Shown in pieces: positions 1-8,371 of a stretch of 64,000 bases of DNA. This DNA comes from Caballeronia insecticola. Lineage in GTDB: Bacteria > Pseudomonadota > Gammaproteobacteria > Burkholderiales > Burkholderiaceae. The position numbers were made by a program, and so were the translations under genes. Position 1 is the first letter of the stretch. The number at the start of each line of letters is the position of its first letter. Under the pieces are notes generated by a model that worked only from the letters and a program-made list of their open reading frames with translations, was not told where the DNA came from and did no database searches. Location: the NCBI RefSeq assembly GCF_000402035.1, contig NC_021294.1, forward strand, positions 1,281,816 through 1,345,815, in the 5' to 3' direction.

Positions 1-1042
1 GCACGCCGCGCGCGATGCGGGCATGGCGGTGGGGCTCGTCGCGGATCTCGCGGTCGGATGCGATAGCGCGGGCAGTCACGCGTGGTCGTATCGCGACGAG
101 ATGTTGACGGGCGTCTCCGTCGGCGCGCCGCCCGATCTCTTCAACCAGGCCGGGCAATCGTGGGGCCTCACGACCTTCTCGCCACGCGCGATGCGCACGC
201 AAGGCTTCTCCGCGTTCATCGACATGCTGCGTTGCGCGTTCGCGCGCGCGGGCGGCATCCGCATCGATCACATTCTCGGCTTGCGGCGGCTCTGGCTCGT
301 GCCCGACGGCGAGAGCGCGGCAAACGGCGCGTATCTGCGCTATCCGCTCGAAGATCTGCTGCGGCTCATCGCGCTCGAATCGTGGCGATATCGCGCGATC
401 GTGGTCGGCGAAGATCTCGGCACGGTGCCGCCCGGCTTTACAGAAAGATTGCAGGAGCACGGCTTGCTCGGCATTCGGGTGCTGTGGTTCGAGCGCGCCG
501 TGGACGGCCCGGGTTTCAAGCCGCCGCATGAATGGGACGGCGGCGTCACGGCGACGACGACCACGCACGATCTGCCGACCGTCACCGGCTGGTGGCGCGG
601 CGAGGACATCGTGTTGCGCTCGAAAATCGGCCAGACGATGGCGCGCGACGATGGCCGCGACGCAGTGGAAGTGGCGCTGGAAGAACGCGGCGAGGATCGC
701 GAGTTGCTGTGGCAGGCGTTTCAGGACGCGGGCATCGCACCCACGGACGTCGACGCGCCCGACATCGACAACGCGCCCGTCGATGAAGCGCTGGTTTTCG
801 TCGCCGCGACGCCCGCGCCGCTCGTCACGTATCCGCTCGAAGACCTGCTCGCGCTGACGGATCAGCCGAACCTGCCGGGCTCGATCGACGAGCATCCGAA
901 CTGGCGGCGGCGTATGGCCCAACCCGTCGACGAGCTGTTTCTCGACGATGCCTTTGCCGATCGTCTGCTCGCCGTGGATACCGCGCGCAAGCGCTCCGTG
1001 CAACTGAACGAACACACTTCGAAACCGACAGAATCGCCATGA
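1..1042 (+). CDS. malQ: 4-alpha-glucanotransferase (amylomaltase, GH77), 3' part
   Basis: The gene enters from the left edge, so only about 346 C-terminal codons are visible; the reading frame is open from nt 2. It transfers alpha-1,4-glucan segments between maltooligosaccharides in the cytoplasm. GH77 landmarks are present: the nucleophile-region motif GIRIDHILGLRRLW (about nt 251-292), the acid/base motif VVGEDLGTVP (about nt 402-432) and the TTHDLPTVTGWW region (about nt 559-597) with the third carboxylate. The stop codon overlaps the start of treY by 4 nt (ATGA), so the two are translationally coupled. This pairing fits a maltooligosaccharide-to-trehalose (TreY/TreZ) or glycogen locus; treZ would be expected upstream of the window. 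The family and the truncation by the window edge are both clear. Confidence 0.95.
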   Translation, partial: HAARDAGMAVGLVADLAVGCDSAGSHAWSYRDEMLTGVSVGAPPDLFNQAGQSWGLTTFSPRAMRTQGFSAFIDMLRCAFARAGGIRIDHILGLRRLWLVPDGESAANGAYLRYPLEDLLRLIALESWRYRAIVVGEDLGTVPPGFTERLQEHGLLGIRVLWFERAVDGPGFKPPHEWDGGVTATTTTHDLPTVTGWWRGEDIVLRSKIGQTMARDDGRDAVEVALEERGEDRELLWQAFQDAGIAPTDVDAPDIDNAPVDEALVFVAATPAPLVTYPLEDLLALTDQPNLPGSIDEHPNWRRRMAQPVDELFLDDAFADRLLAVDTARKRSVQLNEHTSKPTESP

Positions 1043-3975
1043 CCGTACCGCGCTCCACGCTCAGGCTCCAGTTCCACAAAGACTTCACCTTCGACGACGC
1101 CACCGCGCTCGTCGACTACTTCGCGTCGCTCGGCGTGAGTCATGCCTATGCATCGCCGATCACCACGGCGACAGCCGGATCCACGCACGGTTACGACGTC
1201 GTCGACTATACGAAGGTCAATCCGGAACTGGGCGGCGAAGATGCGTTGCGGCGCTTCGTCGAGAAGCTGCGCGCGCATGAGATAGGGCTGATCGTCGATA
1301 TCGTGCCGAATCACATGGGCGTGGGCGGGTCGGAGAACGCGTGGTGGCAGGACATCCTCGAATGGGGACGGCACGCCACGCATGCGCGCTTTTTCGATAT
1401 CGACTGGCATTCGCCCGATCCCGCGTTGCGCGGCAAGGTGCTCGCGCCCTTTCTCGGCGCGTCCTACGGCGACGAATTGCAGGGCGGCAAGATCCGGCTT
1501 GCGTATCGCGCGGACGAAGGGCGCTTTGTCATCGAGTATTACTCGCATGTGTTTCCGGTGTGCCCGGTCGATTATCCCGCCGTGTTTCAGGAAGCGCCCG
1601 AGCTGGCGCAGCGCTTCGCCGGCCTGACGACGCAGCCCGCCGATCAGCCGCGCGCCGCCGATGCGCGCGCCGCGCTCGTCATCATCGGGCAGACCGAAGG
1701 CGGACAGGCCGCGATCGAAGCGATCCTTGCCGCGCATTCGCCCGATACGCCCGCGGGCCGCGACCGGCTGCATCGCTTATTGGAGCGGCAACATTACCGG
1801 CTCGCATGGTGGCGCACCGCCGCCGACGAAGTGAACTGGCGGCGCTTCTTCGACGTGAGCACGCTGGGCGGCGTGCGTGTCGAGCGGCCCGAAGTGTTCG
1901 AGGCGTCGCATGCGCTCATCTTCAGGCTCTTCACCGAAGGATTGATCGATGGCGTGCGCGTCGATCACGTCGATGGTCTCGCCGAGCCGCGCGAGTATGG
2001 CCAGCGGCTGCGCGCGCGGCTAGAAGAACTGTCGGCGGAGCGGCCCGAGGCGTTGCGCAACAGCAATGGCCGGACGTATTTCGTCGTCGAAAAGATTTTG
2101 GCGCGCGGCGAGCCACTGCGTCGCGACTGGCAAGTGGACGGCACCACGGGCTACGACTTCATGAACGACGTCGGCGCCTTGCTGCACGATCCGGCGGGCG
2201 CGGAACCGCTCGCGGCGCTGTGGTCGGAGATTACGGGAAAGAGCGCGAGTTTCGCCGACGAAGCACTCGACGCGCGCCGCAAGATACTCGCGGAAAATCT
2301 CTCGGCGGAACTGGATCGCGTGACGCGCGCGCTGCATCGTATCGCGCGCGACGCGCACGCCACGCGCGATTTCACCTTCACGTCGATCCGGCGCGCGGTC
2401 GGCGAACTCGTCGTGCAGTTTCCGGTGTATCGCATCTATCCGGTGGGCGGCGTGCGCAGCGCCGAGGACGAACGCTTCTTCGCGCAGGCGCTGGAAGGCG
2501 CGCGTGCCGTGCTCGCGCGTGCGGATCATGTCGTGCTCGATCAGGTCGCGCAATGGCTCGGCGGCAAGCTGCCCGACGAAGCGCCGCAAGCAGCCGAACC
2601 ACGCGCTGAACGAAGCGAACGCGGACGCGATCGCGCCGCCGAACGCAATCGCGACCGCGACCGCAATCAGGCGCAGGCGGGCCAGAGTGCGCTGCCGTCG
2701 AGCGGATCGCAGCGGCGCGCGGCGCAGACGCTGTTCTCGCAGCTAACGTCGCCGGTGGCGGCGAAGGCGGTCGAGGATACGGCGTGCTATCGCTATGGAC
2801 GGCTCATCTCGCGCAACGAAGTCGGCGCGGATCCGGGCGAGTTCGCGCTATCCGTCGATGATTTTCATGCGGGCAATCGCGAGCGTTTCGACGCGTTTCC
2901 GCACGCAATGCTCTGCACCGCGACGCACGATCACAAGCGCGGCGAAGACGTGCGGGCGCGCATCGCGGCACTGAGCGAGATTCCCGACGAATGGGCCACG
3001 ACGCTCAAGCAATGGTCGACGTTGAACACGCCATTGCGACGCGGCCCGAACGGCGGTCCCGCCGAAACGAGCGATGCGCGCGACTGGGCGCCGGGCCCGG
3101 CGGCGGAAGCGATGCTGTATCAGACGCTCGTCGGATGCTGGCCGCTCGACCTTGCCCCCGATGACGAAGCAGGCGTTCACGCGCTCGCCGAACGCGTGGC
3201 GCAGTGGCAATTGAAGGCATTGCGCGAGGCCAAACTGCGCACGAGCTGGTTCGCGCCGGATGAGGCGTACGAGAATGCATGCCGCGAGTTCTTGTTCGAT
3301 ATCGTCGCGCCGCAGCGGCGCAACGGTTTTCTGCAGGAGCTTTCGTCGTTCGTTGGCCGTATCGGGCCGCTCGGCGCAATCAACAGCTTCCAGCAGACGC
3401 TGTTACGGCTGACATCGCCGGGCGTGCCGGATCTTTATCAAGGCACAGAGCTATGGGATTTCAGTCTCGTCGATCCGGACAACCGGCGTCCCGTCGATTA
3501 CGACTTGCGTCGCAAATGGCTCGCGGAAATCGAGGAAAGCGGGCCGCCTTCCGAGCAAATCCAAAACTGGCATGACGGCCGCGTGAAGTTCGCCGTGGTG
3601 CGGCGCGCGCTGGCTTTGCGCAAGCACTGTGAGTCGCTGTTCGCGCAGGGCGAGTACTTGCCGCTCGATGTGCAGGGCGAACACGCGAAGCATGTGATCG
3701 CGTATGCGCGGCATGCGGGCAGCGCGTTTGCCATCGTGATCGCGACGCGGCTTGCGGCGCCGCTGCTGGACGCGGACGGCGCTGTGCCGCTCGTCGAGGC
3801 CGACCGCTGGGGCGATACGGCCGTCGTCTTGCCCGAGGCGCTGCATTCGCGCGCGTTGTTCGACTGGTTGAGTCCGAATGCACCGAAGGCCGAAGGCGAG
3901 CGGCTCTTGCTGCGCGATGCGCTGGCATCGATGCCGGTTGCGTTGCTCGTCGAGGAAGGCGTGCCGAAGCCTTAA
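1039..3975 (+). CDS. treY: Maltooligosyl trehalose synthase
   Basis: This GH13 enzyme isomerises the reducing-end alpha-1,4 bond of maltooligosaccharides to the alpha,alpha-1,1 bond of trehalose; TreZ then releases trehalose. The 978-residue product begins with the TreY-typical PRSTLRLQFHKDFTFDDA. It has the GH13 motifs DIVPNHMG (about residues 87-94), GVRVDHVDGL (about 305-314) and FVVEKIL (about 348-354), and the TreY signature VEDTACYRYGRL after about residue 575. Start ATG overlaps the malQ stop. An oddity is an Arg/Asp/Glu-rich low-complexity segment at about residues 518-553, placed just before the VEDTA region, which makes the protein longer than many TreY proteins. The 3' end converges on the CNNM gene, with about 20 nt between the two stops and no obvious terminator. 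Confidence 0.96.
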   Translation: MTVPRSTLRLQFHKDFTFDDATALVDYFASLGVSHAYASPITTATAGSTHGYDVVDYTKVNPELGGEDALRRFVEKLRAHEIGLIVDIVPNHMGVGGSENAWWQDILEWGRHATHARFFDIDWHSPDPALRGKVLAPFLGASYGDELQGGKIRLAYRADEGRFVIEYYSHVFPVCPVDYPAVFQEAPELAQRFAGLTTQPADQPRAADARAALVIIGQTEGGQAAIEAILAAHSPDTPAGRDRLHRLLERQHYRLAWWRTAADEVNWRRFFDVSTLGGVRVERPEVFEASHALIFRLFTEGLIDGVRVDHVDGLAEPREYGQRLRARLEELSAERPEALRNSNGRTYFVVEKILARGEPLRRDWQVDGTTGYDFMNDVGALLHDPAGAEPLAALWSEITGKSASFADEALDARRKILAENLSAELDRVTRALHRIARDAHATRDFTFTSIRRAVGELVVQFPVYRIYPVGGVRSAEDERFFAQALEGARAVLARADHVVLDQVAQWLGGKLPDEAPQAAEPRAERSERGRDRAAERNRDRDRNQAQAGQSALPSSGSQRRAAQTLFSQLTSPVAAKAVEDTACYRYGRLISRNEVGADPGEFALSVDDFHAGNRERFDAFPHAMLCTATHDHKRGEDVRARIAALSEIPDEWATTLKQWSTLNTPLRRGPNGGPAETSDARDWAPGPAAEAMLYQTLVGCWPLDLAPDDEAGVHALAERVAQWQLKALREAKLRTSWFAPDEAYENACREFLFDIVAPQRRNGFLQELSSFVGRIGPLGAINSFQQTLLRLTSPGVPDLYQGTELWDFSLVDPDNRRPVDYDLRRKWLAEIEESGPPSEQIQNWHDGRVKFAVVRRALALRKHCESLFAQGEYLPLDVQGEHAKHVIAYARHAGSAFAIVIATRLAAPLLDADGAVPLVEADRWGDTAVVLPEALHSRALFDWLSPNAPKAEGERLLLRDALASMPVALLVEEGVPKP

Positions 3976-3994
3976 GGCTTTGCGTGCCCAGTTT

Positions 3995-5353
3995 TCATTC
4001 CGCTTCTTCCAGCGCCTCTTCCCGCGGATAAACGCGCACAAGCACGATCCGCGGCCCCTTCATTTTCTTGACCACGATATCGAAGCGGTCGAACTCGACG
4101 CGCTGCCCTTCCGAGGGCAGATCGCCGAGCGCATTGATGACGAGCCCGCCGACCGATTCCGCGCGACCTTCATCGATATCGATGCCCAGCGCCCGCTCCA
4201 GCGACACCACCGGCAAGCTGCCCTTGCCCATCAGCGTGCCGTCGTCCATGCGCGACCAGTCGGCATCGCCTTGACGGAACTCGTCGTGAATCTGGCCGAC
4301 GAGCGCGCCGAGCAGATTATCGAGCGTGATGAAGCCGATCGGTTTCGCGCCCTTGCGCCCGACGATCGCCAGATGCGGCGCGCCCTTGCGAAAGCGCCGG
4401 AACAGTTCGAGCGCCGACAGATTCGGCGCCACGTACTGCACCGGACGCACGTGCTGCGACAGCTTGTCGAGCTTCTCGATATCTTTCGAGAACGCGAAAT
4501 TGAACCCGCGGCCGCCATCGCCCGCAAGCAGCAAGTCCTTCAGATGGATCATGCCGATCACGCGTTCGCCCGATGCATCCGCGAACAACGGATAGCGCGA
4601 AAAACGATGCCGCGAAATAACGGCCAGGTTGTCGCGCATCGGCAGGTCGTTGCGCAGGCCGACGAGTTCATGCGCCGGACGCATCAGGTCCGACACCGTC
4701 ATGCGGCTGAAGTCGAGCGAATGCGCAATCGTGTTCCACTCGTCCGCGTTGTATGACGATTTGCCGCCGTGATGCCGCCCGCGCAGGATCAGCTTGAGTT
4801 CATCGGTGGAGTAATGCGCGTCGTGGCCGTGCTCCGCCGAGATGCCGAACAGCCGCAGCACGAAATTCGCGCTCGTATTCAGCACCCAGATGAACGGATA
4901 CATCACCCAGTAGAAGCCATAGAGCGGCATGGCGAGCCACAGGCCGACCTGCTCCGAACGGCGGATGGCCCACGATTTCGGCGCCAGTTCGCCGACCACG
5001 ATATGCAGGAACGAAATGACCGTGAACGCGAAGAACAGCGAGACCGAGTCGATCAGCTTCTCCGATTCCACGCCGATCAGCGCGAACAGCGGATGCAACA
5101 ACGTGGCGAACGCCGGCTCGCCGATCCAGCCGAGACCGAGCGAAGCCAGCGTGATGCCGAGCTGGCAGGCGGACAGGTAGGCGTCGAGTTGCCCGTGTAC
5201 CTTCGCGAGCAGGCGGCCGGGCAGGCCGTTGGTGCGCGCAAGCGCCTTGACGCGCGTGGCTCGCAACTTGACGAGCCCGAACTCGGCCGCGACGAAAAAA
5301 CCATTCAAGGCGACGAGCAACAATGCGCCGATCAGCGCGACGACCTGAGCCAA
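3995..5353 (-). CDS. CNNM/HlyC-CorC family membrane protein with DUF21 and CBS domains
   Basis: The 452-residue inner-membrane protein has three parts: an N-terminal DUF21 (CNNM) transmembrane domain of four hydrophobic segments within about residues 1-190, a CBS pair (about 210-330, containing DLMRPAHEL and GMIHLKDLLL), and a C-terminal CorC_HlyC domain (about 350-430, containing LGDLPSEGQRVEF). The family is linked to Mg2+/Co2+ homeostasis and often called hemolysin-like; a hemolytic role is not implied. The start is TTG at 5353, since no suitable ATG precedes the first membrane segment; GAAGAG lies about 7-9 nt upstream. It follows the histidine kinase gene on the same strand, with a hairpin between them, so co-transcription may be partial. 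Confidence 0.88.
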   Translation of the reverse strand: MAQVVALIGALLLVALNGFFVAAEFGLVKLRATRVKALARTNGLPGRLLAKVHGQLDAYLSACQLGITLASLGLGWIGEPAFATLLHPLFALIGVESEKLIDSVSLFFAFTVISFLHIVVGELAPKSWAIRRSEQVGLWLAMPLYGFYWVMYPFIWVLNTSANFVLRLFGISAEHGHDAHYSTDELKLILRGRHHGGKSSYNADEWNTIAHSLDFSRMTVSDLMRPAHELVGLRNDLPMRDNLAVISRHRFSRYPLFADASGERVIGMIHLKDLLLAGDGGRGFNFAFSKDIEKLDKLSQHVRPVQYVAPNLSALELFRRFRKGAPHLAIVGRKGAKPIGFITLDNLLGALVGQIHDEFRQGDADWSRMDDGTLMGKGSLPVVSLERALGIDIDEGRAESVGGLVINALGDLPSEGQRVEFDRFDIVVKKMKGPRIVLVRVYPREEALEEAE

Positions 5354-5367
5354 AGCAATTCTCTTCG

Positions 5368-5400
5368 AAAAAGGAAACCGTCAGTATAAGAGTGACGGTT
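5368..5400 (-). terminator. Possible intrinsic terminator between kinase and CNNM genes
   Basis: An 8-bp inverted repeat, AACCGTCA / TGACGGTT, with a 9-nt loop (5376-5400) is followed on the - strand by TCCTTTTTC. It lies 14 nt after the histidine kinase stop. The stem is short and the T-run is interrupted, so it is a weak candidate. Confidence 0.45.
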
Positions 5401-5414
5401 ATTCGAAAGTAAAA

Positions 5415-6539
5415 CTACATCCCCGCGACAGGCAGACGCACCGAGAGCGTGACCTCCGCGGCATCGACGATATCGCTGTGCTCGAACGCGCCGCCGTGCG
5501 CTTCCGCGACGCGCTTGCAGAGCGCCAGCCCCCACGCGATACGCCCGCCTTCGCGCGGCTCAAGCGCCTGCCGGCGCGCGAATGCTTCGAGCACGTGCGG
5601 CGAATTCGCGTCGCCGAGCGCCTTCGCGGACGCGGTGAAACGCACGTCCGTACGCCACATGCTGCCTTCGATGACACTCGATGCACGCACCGTCGTGCCG
5701 CCCGGACTCGCTTCGGCGGCGAACGCCAGCATCAGCCAGAGCGTTTGCAGCAGACGTTCGGCGTCGCCTTCGATCTGCTCTTCCGCAAGCGGCGAATCGA
5801 TCTCGATGTTCACGCCACGCGCATTCGCGACGCTCGCGCGCGCCAGCGCCGCGCTTTTTTCGAGCAACGAGCGCAACGCGACCGGCGCAAGCGCCACCGA
5901 AAGCGCCTTGGTCTCGGCGCGCGTCGTATCGATGGATTGCTCGATCAGCTTCACCTGCTGCTCGACGCCCGAACGGATACCCGCGAGCGCACGCTGCGCG
6001 GCGGGATCGTTGGCGTCGACTTTGCGTTCGAGCACATAGCCCCAGCTATGGATGGCGTTGAGCGGACCGCGCAGATCGTGCGACACGACCGACAGCACGT
6101 GATCGCGCATGAAGAGCGCGGCCTCGGCACGCAGATGCGCGACGCGATCGGCGGCATCGCCCGGCGGATTCGATGCGCCCGCCGCCGGCGATACGATCAG
6201 CGTCACGCAATCGGCGCCCGGCAACGCGATGATTTCGAACGCGCGCGTTGCGCCGTCGTCACTGATGGTCACTTGCGCGCGGCGCGTGCCGTTGCCCGTG
6301 AGCGCGGCATCGGCGGCTTCGCTCAACACAGCCGCGAGCGGGCGCGGCAACAGCGTGTCGGCCAACATGCGGCCGGTGAGCGTGGCGGGATCGAGATCGA
6401 AGAGATGAGCAAAGACGGCATCGGCGGAGAGGCAGCGCTGAGCGGCGTCGAGCACCAGCACGCCGTCGTTTCCTGCGGCGGCCGCGTCGAAGGTCCTGAC
6501 GCCTCCTGGCTCGACCGTACTGGAAAATGACGTTGTCAC
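5415..6539 (-). CDS. Soluble sensor histidine kinase with degenerate ATP-binding domain
   Basis: The product is about 374 residues and has no membrane segment, so it is cytosolic. An N-terminal PAS-like region (about residues 15-115) precedes a HisKA dimerisation helix with VVSHDLRGPLNAI, the phospho-acceptor being about His154. The C-terminal HATPase_c region keeps a G2-like GLALCK motif, but the usual N-box Asn is absent (the helix reads LLQTLWLMLAFAAEA) and no DxGxG box is visible. It may therefore bind ATP poorly or act as a phosphatase or scaffold. No response regulator is adjacent. I chose the GTG at 6539 because AAGGA lies 8 nt upstream; an ATG at 6614 would add 25 residues that do not look conserved. 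Confidence 0.85.
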   Translation of the reverse strand: MTTSFSSTVEPGGVRTFDAAAAGNDGVLVLDAAQRCLSADAVFAHLFDLDPATLTGRMLADTLLPRPLAAVLSEAADAALTGNGTRRAQVTISDDGATRAFEIIALPGADCVTLIVSPAAGASNPPGDAADRVAHLRAEAALFMRDHVLSVVSHDLRGPLNAIHSWGYVLERKVDANDPAAQRALAGIRSGVEQQVKLIEQSIDTTRAETKALSVALAPVALRSLLEKSAALARASVANARGVNIEIDSPLAEEQIEGDAERLLQTLWLMLAFAAEASPGGTTVRASSVIEGSMWRTDVRFTASAKALGDANSPHVLEAFARRQALEPREGGRIAWGLALCKRVAEAHGGAFEHSDIVDAAEVTLSVRLPVAGM

Positions 6540-7261
6540 GGTTGTGGTCCTTGCGTGTAGCGATGTGGCGATGAATGTCGCGGAAATGCGAAGCGCTTCA
6601 CAACTGCATTGCACGCATGTCTGCAGTAAGCGATGCGCCGCACGGACTAAGTCTGCGAGCCATTATATGTGAGCACCTACGGTGCATGCCGTGGACGCGC
6701 TCGCGTTCGACCCGGCGCGCCTTAGGGAGCAAACCGGGAGCAAACGGCGTGCTCGCTTAGCACGGTCGCGCGTTTTTCGACATCGCACTAAACCGTTGTA
6801 ACCCCTTTTTAAATGGCGCGATTCAGCGTCAGCACATATCGCGCCTAAACCATATATGGCATTACCAGAAGCCTGATTCTTAAATGTCCGGTACAAAATC
6901 GGCTTAAAGCAGCGTGCTTTCCCTAAGCATTTTTTCCTTAAGGCGCAGCGTGGCTAAACAGGAATCGATCTTGCGCGAAGCCATGCTGCAAGGGGCGGCG
7001 CGCGTTTATCGCGATGAAAAATACTTAAAGGAAACGAACGGCGATTTTATTTTTCTCTTGCTTATTTTTTATGCGCTACCGTCCGCAAGAATTGCGAGAA
7101 CGTGAGTTGAAGTTTTGAGTGCGTGCGTAGGCGAACATTCTCAGCTTACAGCTACCTATACCATTCCGCCTGACGAATGGCGCAATCGCGCAGCCGGCGC
7201 ACACGACCGGCCTCGGCCACGGTGGCTTTCAAATCAAACTCTAACCGGTGACACGAGCACT
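6540..7261. promoter_or_regulatory. Intergenic region upstream of the exopolysaccharide locus
   Basis: About 720 nt separate the divergent kinase and glycosyltransferase genes. The part from about 6780 to 7110 is clearly richer in A/T than its surroundings. It contains two copies of GGGAGCAAAC one base apart (6725-6734 and 6736-6745) and the short palindrome CCATATATGG (6850-6859). A 63-codon frame at 6914-7105 does not look coding. I assign this stretch as the control region for the exopolysaccharide genes by position only; no confident -35/-10 pair was identified. Confidence 0.4.
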
Positions 7262-8347
7262 ATGACACGCGTCCAAAACGGCAAGCCCGCAACATTGCTC
7301 TCGGTGATCATCCCCGCGTACAACGTCGAGCACTTCATCGCCGCGTCGCTGGAATCCGCGCTCTCGCAGCCGCGTTCGGACGAGATCGAACTCATCGTGA
7401 TCGACGACGGTTCCACCGACCATACGCTCGACCGCATTCTCGAAGTGCAACGCACCGACGCGGGCCGCCACATCCGCGTGATCCATCAGGAGAACCGGGG
7501 CGTGTCGGCTGCGCGCAATCGTGCGATCGCGGAAGCGACGTCGCCGTATATCGGCTTTCTCGATTCGGACGATGTCTGGTCGACCGACTTCACGCAAAAG
7601 ATCATGCCGCTGCTCGACGCGAACACCGCGGACATCATCGAGTTCAATGTCGGCATCATCAACTCGGCGGGCAAGGTCATCGACAAGGTGAAGCTGATCG
7701 ATCCCGCGACCATCGGCCCGCGTGCCTGCAATCTCGCCGCGCTGCTCGATTTCGCGCGCGTGTACCAAGTGTTTCCGGCGGCGCGCGTGTATCGGCGCGC
7801 GTTGTGGGACGGCATCGAGTTTCCGGCCGGCCGCGTGTACGAAGACGCCGCAGCCATTCCGCTCGTCTATGCGCGCGCCAAGTCGCTCTTCCGTCTGGAC
7901 GACAATCTTTATTTCTATCGCCGCCGCGCGGGTAGCATTACCACGCGGGCGACGCCGTACACGGTCATGTCGCTCACGACCTGTGCGGAAGAAACCATGG
8001 AACGCTGCGACGGAGGGCCGCTCGATCCCTTCTGGCTCGCGATGTTCCACAAGGTCTTCTCATACGCATGCCACCAGGCGGCACGCGTGGATGCGCGTGC
8101 GTTCGCGGAATCGATCCGAACGGTCGAAGCCACCGCGGCGCACTATCGCGTTTTCGCGGCACATCGCACGGATACGCCGAAGGAGTTGCGCTTTCACAGA
8201 AAGGTCGTCGCCGATCGCCGCTGGTTCCAGGCCAAGCGCATGGTCAAGCGCGCGCTCGGTCTCGAGTTGCGTCCGCCCGCAGCGGCGCCGCGTGCGGTTC
8301 CCGCGGGGAATCTGCGCGGCCGTCCGTCCGCAGGCAGTCAACAATGA
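7262..8347 (+). CDS. Glycosyltransferase family 2
   Basis: The 361-residue GT-A enzyme has the GT2 nucleotide-sugar binding features: SVIIPAYNVEHFIAASLESAL at about residues 15-35, IDDGSTD at about 46-52 and LDSDDVW (the DXD-type metal site) at about 99-105. It probably adds one sugar to a lipid-linked repeat unit at the inner membrane face. I chose ATG 7262 because the conserved domain begins about 14 residues later; an ATG-like start 49 codons upstream (7115) would add a Pro/Arg-rich tail of no known family. The dimethylformamidase-like gene follows after 24 nt, so the two are probably in one operon. The sugar specificity cannot be read from the sequence. Confidence 0.9.
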   Translation: MTRVQNGKPATLLSVIIPAYNVEHFIAASLESALSQPRSDEIELIVIDDGSTDHTLDRILEVQRTDAGRHIRVIHQENRGVSAARNRAIAEATSPYIGFLDSDDVWSTDFTQKIMPLLDANTADIIEFNVGIINSAGKVIDKVKLIDPATIGPRACNLAALLDFARVYQVFPAARVYRRALWDGIEFPAGRVYEDAAAIPLVYARAKSLFRLDDNLYFYRRRAGSITTRATPYTVMSLTTCAEETMERCDGGPLDPFWLAMFHKVFSYACHQAARVDARAFAESIRTVEATAAHYRVFAAHRTDTPKELRFHRKVVADRRWFQAKRMVKRALGLELRPPAAAPRAVPAGNLRGRPSAGSQQ

Positions 8348-8371
8348 TAAAAACGATGAGGCCAGTTCAGC

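Noticed and set aside
6914-7105. 63-codon frame upstream of the first glycosyltransferase
   Set aside because: AT-rich, poor codon bias and no ribosome binding site; it lies in the likely control region.
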